A DNA stretch of 64,000 nucleotides from the NCBI GenBank assembly GCA_018694295.1, contig JABHNK010000055.1, forward strand, positions 1 through 64,000, read 5' to 3'. Shown in pieces: positions 25,203 through 34,257 of this stretch. Under the pieces are notes generated by a model that saw only the letters and a program-made list of their open reading frames with translations, had not been told where the DNA came from and searched no databases. Origin of the DNA: Waddliaceae bacterium. GTDB lineage: Bacteria > Chlamydiota > Chlamydiia > Chlamydiales > JABHNK01. Within the stretch, counting starts at the first letter, position 1. Every line of letters begins with the position of its first letter. Position numbers and translations under genes: made by a program.

Positions 25203-26780
25203 ATGCCAGGACCAGAAATACCGTCTCTTTGTGGCGGATCATCGCAGCGTCAGTCAGATTCGCCTCGTCCGGATGAAGTTTCTCGCCGTATCAGCCCTAG
25301 TACAGGGGCTCCTATACAAGAGGGATATCATCAACGTGTTGGTGCTGACAGAAGACTCACTGCTGCAGCTCTCGCTAGTCTCGCTCCTGCTCCTGATCCT
25401 GCCATAGAAAGCGGTAGAGTGCTTCCTATTAGTCCTACACATACATTAAAGAGAGGGAAACCTTTCGGTCCTCATTTATCTCAGCGTGGCGGTACTCCTG
25501 CAAAGACAACAGGTGGTGGAGATGATGCATTCAGAGAACAAATGGCACTTCTTGGTATCCCTGTAGACCTTGTAGAAGACGAAATAGATGGTGGTACACA
25601 TAAAGCAAGGGACCCTCGGGCTGCCTGTGGTGTAATCAGAGAACCAGCACGAATTACCGGCCATCAAGAGTCTCATGCTGAGACAATTGAACGTCTTAAA
25701 GATACAACTTTAGATGAGTTCGTTTGTACGAAGATTCTTAGCACAGGGACATTTGGCACTGTAAGACATGTCAATTTAAAAGGTACCAGAGACTATTATG
25801 CTATTAAAGAACTGTCTAAAACAGGGCTACTGCTTGGAGACCAGGTTGTACATACCGCCGACGAAATAAAGTTTCTGCTTGCCTTAGATAATCCTCATAT
25901 TGTACAGGCGTATAAAATCTTCGAAGATAAAAAACGCTTCTATATCGTCATGCAATATATTCCTGGCGGTGAACTATTCTCTCATTTGCGCGGCAGACGT
26001 TCCTTTAATAGCAAACAGACACGCTTTTATCTTGCGCAGATGATTTTAGCATTAGAATATCTGCATTCTCGAGGAATCGCATATCGTGACATAAAACCCG
26101 AGAACCTCCTCATTGGTAAAGATGGGAAGCTCTATATCACCGACCTTGGATTCGCCAAGTTTGTTCGGGATAGAACATATACACTATGTGGCACAGAAGA
26201 ATATGTCTCTCCGGAAATGATTACGCTTCCTAAGCAAGGTCATAGTACTAAAACTGATATGTGGAGTTTGGGGGTCTTGGTATATGAGATGCTCCACGGT
26301 TATTCTCCATTTCTTCTCACAGAAAGAGAAGCAATAACAAATCGAGGAAAAGAAACAGAGGCTTTATACGCCAAGATCTTACTAGGAAGCTTCCGTTTTA
26401 AAAGAGGAATACCAGAAAAAACCAAATCGCTTATTAGTGGGCTCCTTCAAATAGACCCTTCAAAGCGTCTTACTATAGAACAATTAAAAAAGCATGATTT
26501 CTTCAGTATTACAAGAGGTACTGAAACAATAAAATTCGATTGGGAAAAAGCTGAACGTGAAGAATGTCAACACAGCTTGCTTTGTAGTCCTCTTGAATTA
26601 GGGGAAATTTCACCGCGTGATACAAGCTATTTTCCAGATGAACCCCTAGGCGACAACAAATACCGTTCATGTAACAGGGATGTAACCGAAGAAGATAATA
26701 AAGCTTTAGAACCTATAAGAGTGGCAGTGAAAGATGCTTTCGATTCGATTTTCGTTCGAACTGATCCTCCGGACGTATAA
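25203..26780 (+). CDS. eukaryotic PKA/AGC-like serine/threonine protein kinase, candidate host-directed effector
   Basis: Residues 1-165 look disordered and rich in Ser, Pro, Gly and Arg. Residues 173-435 are a full kinase: glycine loop STGTFGTV (180-187), Lys202 in YAIKEL, Glu221, AYRDIKPENLL (Asp296), ITDLGFAK (DFG changed to DLG), RTYTLCGTEEYVSPE (activation-loop Thr327 by alignment) and WSLGVLVYEML. The wording GGELFSHLR, YLHSRGIAYRDIKPENLLI and RTYTLCGTEEY is that of the catalytic subunit of cAMP-dependent kinase, not of bacterial PknB/PknD types. No membrane segment, PASTA or lipid-anchor motif follows. A short C-terminal tail (about 436-525) has Phe/Asp/Trp residues as in AGC tails. 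I infer acquisition from a eukaryote and possible secretion. Confidence 0.92.
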   Translation: MPGPEIPSLCGGSSQRQSDSPRPDEVSRRISPSTGAPIQEGYHQRVGADRRLTAAALASLAPAPDPAIESGRVLPISPTHTLKRGKPFGPHLSQRGGTPAKTTGGGDDAFREQMALLGIPVDLVEDEIDGGTHKARDPRAACGVIREPARITGHQESHAETIERLKDTTLDEFVCTKILSTGTFGTVRHVNLKGTRDYYAIKELSKTGLLLGDQVVHTADEIKFLLALDNPHIVQAYKIFEDKKRFYIVMQYIPGGELFSHLRGRRSFNSKQTRFYLAQMILALEYLHSRGIAYRDIKPENLLIGKDGKLYITDLGFAKFVRDRTYTLCGTEEYVSPEMITLPKQGHSTKTDMWSLGVLVYEMLHGYSPFLLTEREAITNRGKETEALYAKILLGSFRFKRGIPEKTKSLISGLLQIDPSKRLTIEQLKKHDFFSITRGTETIKFDWEKAEREECQHSLLCSPLELGEISPRDTSYFPDEPLGDNKYRSCNRDVTEEDNKALEPIRVAVKDAFDSIFVRTDPPDV

Positions 26781-26861
26781 ACCGCCAGCATTTCTCACAA
26801 ATCATAGGAAGAAGCTGGTAGTCCTTTACCAAAAACAGTATTGGTATGTATCATCTTTCCT

Positions 26862-27605
26862 ATGGCGACAGTAGAGAAGCAAACATTTTCTTTGGAGAAC
26901 TTCGAGGGTCCTTTAGACCTTCTTCTTCATCTTATCAATAACGACGAGGTCGACGCCTGTGAGGTCGTTGTCGATGATATCGTCAAGCAATATCTCGCAC
27001 GCATTCATGGCAGCAAAGAGCATAACGTCGAAGCCGGCGGCCTTTTTCTTTCTCTTGTTACGTGGCTTCTCGTAATAAAAAGCCGTAGACTTCTTCCTCG
27101 TGAAGAGCGTTCTATCCTCGACGATGATGTCATCGACGATGACGGCGATGTCTTCTCGCTGACAGAGCATCTTCTCGACTACTACCGTTTCAAAAAGGCA
27201 GCGAAGGATCTCTCCGAGAAGGAAGACGAGCGTTCAGGGATTTTCTACCGTCCTCCTACGGAGGCACCATCGGTACGTCGTCGTACCGGCGTCGAGCATC
27301 TTTCTCTCGACGATATCGTCGACGTCTTCCATGAAGTTTTACAGCGATGTCCGCGTCCTCTTGCCGAGAACCGCTATCATGAAGAGTGGACCGTCGCCGA
27401 TAAGATCACCGCCATACAGCACCTTATCGCCGAAGAAATCCGCGTCCAGCTTTCGACGGTATTATCAGATACGATGTGTCGCGAAGAGATAATAACGGCG
27501 TTCCTAGCAATATTGGAGATGATGAAAAACGGCGAAGTATACCTTTCAGGCGACGTATCTTCGATAGAAACAATCTATGTTACGACAACAAAGGAACCAT
27601 CATAA
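26862..27605 (+). CDS. scpA: segregation and condensation protein A
   Basis: The kleisin subunit of the bacterial SMC condensin. The N-terminal SMC-head-binding part starts SLENFEGPLDLLLHLI, the hallmark of ScpA. The middle is acidic (DDDVIDDDGD) and the C-terminal winged helix includes TAFLAILEMMKNGEV. I start at ATG 26862 (MATVEKQTFSLENFEGP) and not at an upstream in-frame ATG, because the conserved region begins 11 residues later. 247 aa. It shares a base with the scpB start (TAATG). Confidence 0.94.
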   Translation: MATVEKQTFSLENFEGPLDLLLHLINNDEVDACEVVVDDIVKQYLARIHGSKEHNVEAGGLFLSLVTWLLVIKSRRLLPREERSILDDDVIDDDGDVFSLTEHLLDYYRFKKAAKDLSEKEDERSGIFYRPPTEAPSVRRRTGVEHLSLDDIVDVFHEVLQRCPRPLAENRYHEEWTVADKITAIQHLIAEEIRVQLSTVLSDTMCREEIITAFLAILEMMKNGEVYLSGDVSSIETIYVTTTKEPS

Positions 27606-28264
27606 TGAATACGAGCATCAACATCTTCGAGAAAGAAGTCGACGTCGTCGACGACGATGCCGAAAGCATCAACGTCCGTGTTACGATGAAACGCGTCGTC
27701 GAAGCCCTGCTTTTCTCGTGTAACGAGCCGATATCTCTCGAGAGGATCCGTAATGTCACAGACACGATATGTCCTTTGTCGCCGAAAGTCCTTAAAGACA
27801 TAATAGCAGAACTTCGTAGCGACTATGAACGCCTGCAGATGTCATTCCGCGTCGAAGAGCTCAGCGGCGGATATATCCTCACAACAACAAAACGCTACAG
27901 CCAATATATCGCCCTCCTACACAGCGGACGCCGCTCAGAGAAACTGTCGCGTGCCGCAACAGAAGTCCTCGCCATCGTAGCATACCGTCAGCCGCTAACA
28001 CGAGTAAACGTCGAAGCAATCCGCGGCGTCGACTCCTCAGGAATCCTTGCCTCGCTAGTAGATCGCGGCCTCGTAGAAGTCGTCGGGAAGGTGGAAGCTC
28101 CGGGGAGGCCTTCGCTTTATGCTACTACTAAGAAGTTCTTACGCCATTTCAATCTCAACAACATCAAAGATCTTCCTCAGCCTGAGAGCGTCGCCGCTGT
28201 AGACTTCCTGAAACCAATGAACAATGATCAATTATCAGTGTTCAATGAAGAAGCTCCGCAATAG
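27605..28264 (+). CDS. scpB: segregation and condensation protein B
   Basis: Partner of ScpA in the SMC complex, with two winged-helix domains. Motifs: VEALLFSCNEPISLERI, ELSGGYILTT, ATEVLAIVAYRQPLTRVNVEAIRGV and GLVEVVG. Start ATG 27605, giving 219 aa. A frame opening at 27476 lies entirely inside scpA. The last about 15 codons (MNNDQLSVFNEEAPQ) are made of degenerate TTCAATG-type heptamers, so the tail is probably repeat-derived. Confidence 0.94.
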   Translation: MNTSINIFEKEVDVVDDDAESINVRVTMKRVVEALLFSCNEPISLERIRNVTDTICPLSPKVLKDIIAELRSDYERLQMSFRVEELSGGYILTTTKRYSQYIALLHSGRRSEKLSRAATEVLAIVAYRQPLTRVNVEAIRGVDSSGILASLVDRGLVEVVGKVEAPGRPSLYATTKKFLRHFNLNNIKDLPQPESVAAVDFLKPMNNDQLSVFNEEAPQ

Positions 28265-28367
28265 AAATTTCCTGTTTTTCTTCTATGAACTATCGACTAT
28301 TAACAAGCTTGTAATATAAACGCTGTGTTATATACGATGGTGATGTTATCAAGGTTGGAGGTTGTTT

Positions 28368-29600
28368 GTGGAGAAGGAGAGGGTTACCGGCAAAGAGTTG
28401 AAGGCTGCGTTCGAGCGTTTTTCTGTGGAGACATCGGCGCTGAAGGATGGATATTCCAAGCTGCAGGAGCAGTTCCGCACGGTAAATATGCGCCTCGATA
28501 TCGCCAATAAAAAGCTTAACGCCAAGGTGTTAGAGCTCGCCAAGGCGCAGGAATACCTCAACACCATTTTGACAAATATCTCCCAAGGGATAATTTTCGT
28601 CTGTGACGATGGCATCGTCACGACATACAATGCTTCGGCGCTTGCAATCTTTGGCGCTGAAGATGTCATCGACAAAGATTTCTCTGAAGTTTTTGCTGAT
28701 GATATTTTCGGGTTCTCGATGTCGTCGTACCTATCGCGTCGGGAATCGATGCCTTCGTCGTTCGTACAGTATACTTGTGATGGCGCTGTTAAAGACCTCG
28801 ACATTGCGGCGACGTATGTCAATGCTGGTGTTGGCCAGCATGCTGGTATCATCATCGTCGTCCGTGACATCACGGAAGTTCGCAAGCTACGCACTATTGC
28901 CAACCGCAACGACAGGCTCCATGAGCTTGGCGAGATGGCGGCTTCTATCGCCCATGAGATCAGGAATCCTTTAGGTGGCATTGAGGGCTTTGCCTCGCTG
29001 TTGTGTCGCGACCTTGAAGATTCTCCTGGGCAGCATAAGATGGCGAAGTCTATCGTAGAGGGCTCTAAGGCGCTGAACCGTCTGGTTAGCACGGTTTTGA
29101 GCTACGCGCGCCCTACTACTTTGGAGTTTTCGAAGGCGAGTCTTAAAAACCTTATCATCGACATTGGAGATTTGTTTTCCGCAGACAAAAAGTTTTTGGA
29201 CAGGGTTTCTTTCGTCGTAGACCTCCCTAACGATGACATCGAGGCATATTTCGATATAGGCACGATGAAGTCTGCTATGATGAACATCGCCCTCAATGCC
29301 GCACAGGCAATGCCTGACGGTGGTGCTGTGACGATGTCTTTAGAAGAAGCCGACAACCATGCACATATTACCGTCCACGACAATGGTTCTGGCATCGTTG
29401 ACGATGACCTAGAGAATATTTTCTCACCGTTTTTCACTACGAAGGTCGAGGGCAATGGCTTCGGGTTATCGGAGGCGCACAAAACATTACAGGCTCATGG
29501 CGGCAGTATCGAGGTGGCATCGGTTCCTGGCGATACTACCTTCACGATGAAGATACCATTAACAAACGCTACATGTACGAGGAGCGCATCATGGCAATAG
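28368..29600 (+). CDS. ctcB: NtrB/AtoS-like sensor histidine kinase CtcB
   Basis: A cytosolic kinase partner of the sigma-54 activator encoded next. An N-terminal coiled coil (about 10-60) is followed by a PAS domain (about 65-175). The H box is [18 protein letters not shown], and the ATPase boxes are [14 protein letters not shown] (N), DNGSGI (G1) and [13 protein letters not shown] (G2). There is no membrane segment. The start is GTG 28368, six bases after GGAGG (28357-28361). C. trachomatis has the same pair (CT467/CT468, recalled). The end overlaps the regulator gene by 10 bp. Confidence 0.92.
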   Translation: MEKERVTGKELKAAFERFSVETSALKDGYSKLQEQFRTVNMRLDIANKKLNAKVLELAKAQEYLNTILTNISQGIIFVCDDGIVTTYNASALAIFGAEDVIDKDFSEVFADDIFGFSMSSYLSRRESMPSSFVQYTCDGAVKDLDIAATYVNAGVGQHAGIIIVVRDITEVRKLRTIANRNDRLHELGEMAASIAHEIRNPLGGIEGFASLLCRDLEDSPGQHKMAKSIVEGSKALNRLVSTVLSYARPTTLEFSKASLKNLIIDIGDLFSADKKFLDRVSFVVDLPNDDIEAYFDIGTMKSAMMNIALNAAQAMPDGGAVTMSLEEADNHAHITVHDNGSGIVDDDLENIFSPFFTTKVEGNGFGLSEAHKTLQAHGGSIEVASVPGDTTFTMKIPLTNATCTRSASWQ

Positions 29601-30826
29601 AAAAGATCCTCGTCGTCGACGACGAGATACTAATAAGAAGTTTTTTGGAAGAGACGCTTTCGCGTAAGGGCTTCGACGTCACCACTGCCGAAGACGGTAA
29701 GGAGGGAATATCTCTCCTCGTGAAGAACAGCTACGACCTCATCATCACTGACATGAAGATGCCCCGAGCCACTGGCATGGACGTCCTCCGCAAAGCCCGG
29801 GAGGTTTCACCTTCTACGCTAGTCGTCATCATCACGGCATTCGGCAGCATCGACAGTGCCGTCGAGGCTATGCGTTTAGGGGCTTTCAACTATATCCTTA
29901 AGCCTTTTTCTCCTGACACCATCGAGGCCGTCCTCGTCAAAGCTCAAGAGCATATATCTCTAGTCGAAGAGAATCGTTTCCTCAAAGAAGAAGTGTCTTC
30001 TGGTTCAAGACGTGGAAGTTCTAATATCATCGCCGAGAGTGATACGATGAAGAAGGTCCTCGACGACGCTTCTCGTGTTGCTGCAAGCAATGCCAGCGTC
30101 TTCATCAGCGGAGAGTCCGGCACTGGCAAAGAAGTTATGGCGTCTTTTATTCATAGCAACTCTCCTCGCAGCCATAAACCTTTCATCCGTGTAAATTGTG
30201 CTGCCATCCCGGAATCATTAGTGGAGTCGGAGTTCTTCGGCCACGAAAAAGGGGCCTTTACTGGCGCCAACAGCAAGAGGCTTGGACGCTTCGAGCTTGC
30301 CAACAACGGCACGCTCCTTCTCGACGAGGTCACCGAGATCCCTCCGGGCTTACAGGCCAAACTTCTTAGGGTCGTCCAAGAGCAGGAGTTCGAACGTGTC
30401 GGAGGTTCTAAGCTTGTCACCGTCGATGTACGTCTTATTTCGACGTCTAACAGGAAGATGGAAGACGCCATCGCTGAAGGCATTTTCCGTGAAGATCTTT
30501 TCTATAGGCTCAACGTCATCCCTATACATCTTCCGCCGCTACGTGACAGACGCGAAGATATCGTCCCCCTTGCAGAACATTTCCTCGAAAGCTTCTGCAT
30601 CGAAAATCATAAGAAGAAAAAAAGCCTTGCTTCCGATGCTAAAAAGCTTCTCATAGAATATCATTGGCCCGGAAATATTAGGGAGCTTGCTAATATCATC
30701 GAGCGTGCCGTCGTGATGGACTACAGCGACGCCGTCGCTGCCGAGCATCTAAACATCGGCGTTATCGATGCTGCCAAAGCGAAACTTCAAGCGCTGTCGA
30801 AGCATGCTACTATTAATAGCGGGTAG
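29591..30826 (+). CDS. ctcC: sigma-54-dependent response regulator CtcC
   Basis: The receiver domain (residues 1-120; VVDDEILIRS, phosphoacceptor in LIITDMKMPRATG, Lys in YILKPFSP) is joined to an AAA+ domain with Walker A GESGTGKE, the sigma-54-contacting GAFTGA loop and arginine finger FREDLFYRLNV. After HWPGNIRELANIIERAVV only about 40 residues remain and I see no Fis-type HTH, so DNA binding may be absent and activation may occur from solution. ATG 29591 is preferred over an ATG at 29573 because [12 protein letters not shown] is the standard receiver start. Confidence 0.92.
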   Translation: MAIEKILVVDDEILIRSFLEETLSRKGFDVTTAEDGKEGISLLVKNSYDLIITDMKMPRATGMDVLRKAREVSPSTLVVIITAFGSIDSAVEAMRLGAFNYILKPFSPDTIEAVLVKAQEHISLVEENRFLKEEVSSGSRRGSSNIIAESDTMKKVLDDASRVAASNASVFISGESGTGKEVMASFIHSNSPRSHKPFIRVNCAAIPESLVESEFFGHEKGAFTGANSKRLGRFELANNGTLLLDEVTEIPPGLQAKLLRVVQEQEFERVGGSKLVTVDVRLISTSNRKMEDAIAEGIFREDLFYRLNVIPIHLPPLRDRREDIVPLAEHFLESFCIENHKKKKSLASDAKKLLIEYHWPGNIRELANIIERAVVMDYSDAVAAEHLNIGVIDAAKAKLQALSKHATINSG

Positions 30827-30904
30827 CTCCGAGCCCCATTTTTTTTTACCACAAAGTTTCCTAGGGAGCTCTGCCGCCCCTGCAATAAAAAATAACAAAC
30901 CCCA

Positions 30905-31218
30905 ATTTTTTCACCACAGAGCCACAGAGCACACAGAGAGCGCCCACTGCGCAGAGCGCGCGCAGCGGACGCACAGCTGTCGCCATTATCGTTGATTGTA
31001 CTTCCTTTCTTTGTTTTTACTATAGCAAACGTAAAGATACAATCTTACTATTACGACAACGGCGAGGGAGGCACTACCGTGTCCAGGTGAAAGAATAGCG
31101 TAGAGTTCTAGTTTACCGTTCACAGTTCAAAAACGGGGGTCTGGGGGAGAATCCTCCAGCCATGTTTTTTCCTCTCTGTGTTCTCTGTGGCTCTGTGGTA
31201 AAAATCCTACTCCGAACT
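30905..31218. repeat. Repeat family A, copy 2 (left flank of the Dfx-Maf cassette)
   Basis: Terminal repeats CACCACAGAGCCACAGAG and CTCTGTGGCTCTGTGG bracket about 310 bp. The interior holds the GC-rich segment GCGCCCACTGCGCAGAGCGC, then ACGCACAGCTGTCGCCATT, TTTGTTTTTACTATAGCAAACG, ACGACAACGGCGAG, CCGTGTCCAGGTGA and GGGGGTCTGGGGGAGAATCC. All of these recur in the same order, reverse-complemented, at 33924-34257. The rest of the 395-bp gap after ctcC (30827-30904) shows only a decayed terminal-repeat fragment (TTTTTACCACAAAG). Confidence 0.93.
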
Positions 31219-31221
31219 ATC

Positions 31222-31599
31222 TTATGATTTCCAGAGTCCGTGGAGGTTGCAGTATTCTCGTGCTGTGATTTTGTCTGCGTCGATTAGGAATGTTGCTGTG
31301 GGTTGTTGTCCTGGGTGTAGGAACTGTCGGTATGCTTTGTCGCCGGCGAGGACTTCTATCCATTCGATATGGTGATCGTCTTCCATGGGGTGTGCTTCGC
31401 TGCCGACCTTTACCGTGAAGCCTCCTTCGATTTTTTCAATGACAGGGACGTGTTTTTCTTTGGCGGCGTCGACGGTATTTTCTTCGAAGAGTTTCATTGT
31501 CTCATTACAACATACGAGCTCTCCTATGCCTTCGTGTTCCATCTCGACGATATTTCCGCATACTTCACATTTATATATCTGTAAAAGTGCTGTCGTCAT
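31222..31599 (-). CDS. dfx: desulfoferrodoxin (two-iron superoxide reductase)
   Basis: Reduces superoxide to hydrogen peroxide without making oxygen, a trait of anaerobes and microaerophiles. The N-terminal centre I has YKCEVCGN and VCCNET (CxxC plus CC ligands). The centre II ligands are also all present: His in KEKHVPV, two His in [11 protein letters not shown], and Cys plus His in CNLHGLW. The length of 125 aa is standard. It overlaps the 3' end of the maf gene by 29 bp and has GGAGAAAAACA before its ATG. Electron donors such as rubredoxin are not in the window. Confidence 0.96.
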   Translation of the reverse strand: MTTALLQIYKCEVCGNIVEMEHEGIGELVCCNETMKLFEENTVDAAKEKHVPVIEKIEGGFTVKVGSEAHPMEDDHHIEWIEVLAGDKAYRQFLHPGQQPTATFLIDADKITAREYCNLHGLWKS

Positions 31600-33397
31600 T
31601 GTTTTTCTCCTTTTTTACGTGTCTTAGCATTTCAAGGTTTGCCATAGCAAGTATTTTTAGTGATACCATCTTTTTGCTGTTAAGGTCAAGTGTTGCAATG
31701 GTGCGTTCTTTTTCGTCGGCGATATCATTCAGGCTTAGGTATTCTCTCTGCATCGCAACTGTAATCGCCACTGCTTTGTCTTTTAGGATATAGTTATAAG
31801 CGACTTCATCACGAAGGTCAGCCTCGCACAAGGCTCCCCTTCCCGTCTGCATCTCTGGGGAGATATATCCTCCTTTAGAGACCTTGCCTTTAATTTTTTC
31901 GTTCTCTTCGGCGAGAACATCCAAGAGTTCTATAGTATTTTCCAGGCTTTTCTCAAGTTCTTCTATGGAGTTTTCTACGATGTCTTTTGTGTCGGGTGGC
32001 ATATGTGCATCTTCTAGTGCTGCGTCGATGATGCTCTTGATATCGTATTCTTTTGTTAGATATCGTGCTATAGCGTCGTCTAGTGTTATGTTTTCTATAC
32101 CTTCGAAGCCGATACCGCCTTCTGTGGCGTTAAGGAACGTTGTCTTCTTATGATCCTTAGCATATTTTTCTGTCCACATCGCTTCGTTACGCCATTTCTG
32201 TGTAGTGATGACATCGTTGCCATTGATATCTTTTGCTAAGATAGTTTCGCCGTCAACATCTGACCTTGCTTCAATTTTCTCGTGGGTAATTGTGTCATCG
32301 CCGACTCCTGGTGCGTATGCTTTCATGCCGGTATATGCGAGGTCCATCCCCGCGAAAATTATTGGGTTACACCCTAGTGCTCCGAGGATTTCTATGAGGA
32401 GGTGTATAACATTATATCCTTCATTTAATACATTGTCGTCAGCAATACCTACTTTTTCTTCGAACCATTCCGCTATAGAGTATCCAGCGCATCTATTGAC
32501 GTATAGTTTCTTACCATGTATTGCTTTCAATGCTTTGTGATTCATTCTATTACGATAGAAATATGGCACGTCGAAAGCTGTATTTGTGCTGATGCGGTCA
32601 TATTGTGCGTCGTTGGGATCGACTCCACCGCCGAAATGCGGGGTAACACCATTGGCGTTGAGTGTGTTCATCGCCGACCCTCCAGCTGCTATTACTGCGC
32701 GGCCTCCTATATTTTTTATGGTATCGAAATGTTTTTCCAGTGAAGGTCCAGCGCCGCAGACGATAGCGGGAACGTCTTTGAAAGCGCCGTATAAAGCACT
32801 AGCTCGATATGCTTCGTGTAATATTGTGATGTTTCTATAGAAGTTCATAAAGAAAGCATGTCCCGCGCCGACGAACTCTGTAAAGGTTCCATCTTTTAGA
32901 TAGCTATCATGCGTGATGATATCGAAGATACTGGAATATTTTTTCGGGTTTTTCTTTTTATAACTTCTCAATGCTGTAACAGCAGGTTTCATGAAGACAA
33001 ACAGCGACGTTATCATTCCGACACTTTCTTCGAGATTATCTCCAAGATAGTATATGTGTGCTTGTTTGTCTTTTAGGATATCATTGGCGCGTTTTGTTGC
33101 GATGGTGGTTTTTAGTGCTTCTATGGAATCTTCTAAAAATACTATCTGTCGTCTTTCGTCGAAACGAAGCCATGGCACAAGGGCGTCGTAATACCATCCT
33201 TCTCCTATGCCGTAGACATATATTATTCCTACGTCGTCGATGTCAGCAGAAGACATATATTTCTGTGCTTCTTCGCAAAAGTCTGATAGCACCGTTTCGT
33301 TTTCGTCGGGGCGATAGTTACGAAGTTTTATTGCTACGTCGGGAAAAGTTTTTTCGAGAATTCTAAGGTTCTCGGAAAGCATCACATTGGCATCCAT
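31571..33397 (-). CDS. Maf-type motility-associated glycosyltransferase-like protein (MptE-like, DUF115)
   Basis: 608 residues with the central MptE-like domain (about 215-330): [19 protein letters not shown], then [19 protein letters not shown] and [17 protein letters not shown]. This is the wording of Maf flagellin glycosyltransferases, which attach pseudaminic- or legionaminic-type sugars to flagellin. The flanking N- and C-terminal regions are mixed alpha/beta and a coiled coil (about 490-525). No flagellar or nonulosonate gene is in the window. It overlaps both neighbours, so the three cassette genes are one operon. Confidence 0.88.
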   Translation of the reverse strand: MDANVMLSENLRILEKTFPDVAIKLRNYRPDENETVLSDFCEEAQKYMSSADIDDVGIIYVYGIGEGWYYDALVPWLRFDERRQIVFLEDSIEALKTTIATKRANDILKDKQAHIYYLGDNLEESVGMITSLFVFMKPAVTALRSYKKKNPKKYSSIFDIITHDSYLKDGTFTEFVGAGHAFFMNFYRNITILHEAYRASALYGAFKDVPAIVCGAGPSLEKHFDTIKNIGGRAVIAAGGSAMNTLNANGVTPHFGGGVDPNDAQYDRISTNTAFDVPYFYRNRMNHKALKAIHGKKLYVNRCAGYSIAEWFEEKVGIADDNVLNEGYNVIHLLIEILGALGCNPIIFAGMDLAYTGMKAYAPGVGDDTITHEKIEARSDVDGETILAKDINGNDVITTQKWRNEAMWTEKYAKDHKKTTFLNATEGGIGFEGIENITLDDAIARYLTKEYDIKSIIDAALEDAHMPPDTKDIVENSIEELEKSLENTIELLDVLAEENEKIKGKVSKGGYISPEMQTGRGALCEADLRDEVAYNYILKDKAVAITVAMQREYLSLNDIADEKERTIATLDLNSKKMVSLKILAMANLEMLRHVKKEKNNDDSTFTDI

Positions 33398-33837
33398 TTT
33401 TTATTGGCACCGGCACGTTTGAGGCTGCGTTTTCTTTTTTTGTTTGCGGCGGTTTTTCCTTTCTTGTCTTTTTTATCTCCACCCAACCTCATTGGCTTTT
33501 CATCGACTTTTTTGTCGTCGGCCATTTTCTTTACCATAACCTCAACAAACTGTATTTCTCTCTTCATCTGATCTATCTGTTCGAAAAACTTAAGATCTTT
33601 CTTTGACAGTTTCTTTTTATTTTCTTCGAGGTATTCTTTGGAGTTTTTCGTTTTAACTCCAAGGGCAGTATTAATCTTATCGGTTTCATCCTTAATAGCT
33701 TTCAGGCCATTCTCTATATCGCCAAGGCGTTTAGTGACATCATCGGGGAAATCTTTGTTGATAGTACGTTTCTTCTCGGTGATAAACTTCCACATGGTGA
33801 GTACGCTTTCGAACATCTCGTTATATCTTTTATCCAT
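33382..33837 (-). CDS. hypothetical coiled-coil protein with Lys-rich tail (151 aa)
   Basis: No family recognised. Residues about 1-110 look helical and coiled-coil forming (RLGDIENGLKAIKDETDKIN, LKFFEQIDQMKREIQFVEVM). Residues 112-151 are strongly basic (KKDKKGKTAANKKRKRSLK). It is the first gene of the cassette and overlaps the maf start by 16 bp, so a role tied to Maf, for example as a chaperone or adaptor, is conceivable but unproven. No signal peptide. Confidence 0.8.
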   Translation of the reverse strand: MDKRYNEMFESVLTMWKFITEKKRTINKDFPDDVTKRLGDIENGLKAIKDETDKINTALGVKTKNSKEYLEENKKKLSKKDLKFFEQIDQMKREIQFVEVMVKKMADDKKVDEKPMRLGGDKKDKKGKTAANKKRKRSLKRAGANKKWMPM

Positions 33838-33923
33838 ACTTCTATCCTCTTTTTGATACTGACCCTATCGTAATAACATGGCTGTTATATTACAATAATT
33901 AGTTCTGCCTTTGGAGTTCGGAG

Positions 33924-34257
33924 TTCGAAATAGGAATTTTCACCACAGAGCCACAGAGGACACAGAGAGGAAAAAACATGGCTGGGGGATTCCCCCAGAC
34001 CCCCATTTTTGAACGGTGAACTGTGAACGGTAAATGGTGAACTATAACTCTACGCTCTACGTTATTCCTATCACCCGGACACGGCAGTGCCCCCTCTCAC
34101 CGTTGTCGTAAGAACTGGATTGTGTTGTGACGTTTGCTATAATAAAAACAAAGAAAAAAAGTACAATCTTCGACAATGGCGACAGCTGTGCGTCCGCTGC
34201 GCGCGCTCTGCGCAGTGGGCGCTCTCTGTGTACTCTGTGACTCTGTGGTGAAAAAAA
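33924..34257. repeat. Repeat family A, copy 3 (right flank of the Dfx-Maf cassette, inverted)
   Basis: The reverse complement aligns with copy 2 over its full length, including the GC-rich GCGCCCACTGCGCAGAGCGC segment and ACGACAACGGTGAG. It is slightly longer because the inner heptamers (34012-34050: GAACGGT GAACTGT GAACGGT AAATGGT) are more numerous. It starts with TTCGAAATAGGAATTTTCAC and ends at the stop codon of the next gene. The remainder of the 420-bp gap (33838-33923) holds the likely leader of the cassette and AGTTCGG heptamers. Confidence 0.93.

Noticed and set aside
27476-27604. Extended N terminus for scpB
   Set aside because: The extra 43 residues are the scpA coding region read in another frame, and the TAATG overlap at 27603-27607 gives a natural start.
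31018-31080. Possible small RNA or tRNA-like fold in the gap after ctcC
   Set aside because: The segment is part of repeat A and recurs inverted at about 34090-34170; no tRNA arms can be built.
30905-34257. Classical composite transposon with insertion sequences at both ends
   Set aside because: The flanking repeats are 0.3 kb without any open frame resembling a transposase. They may be mobilised in trans, but a standard IS is not present.
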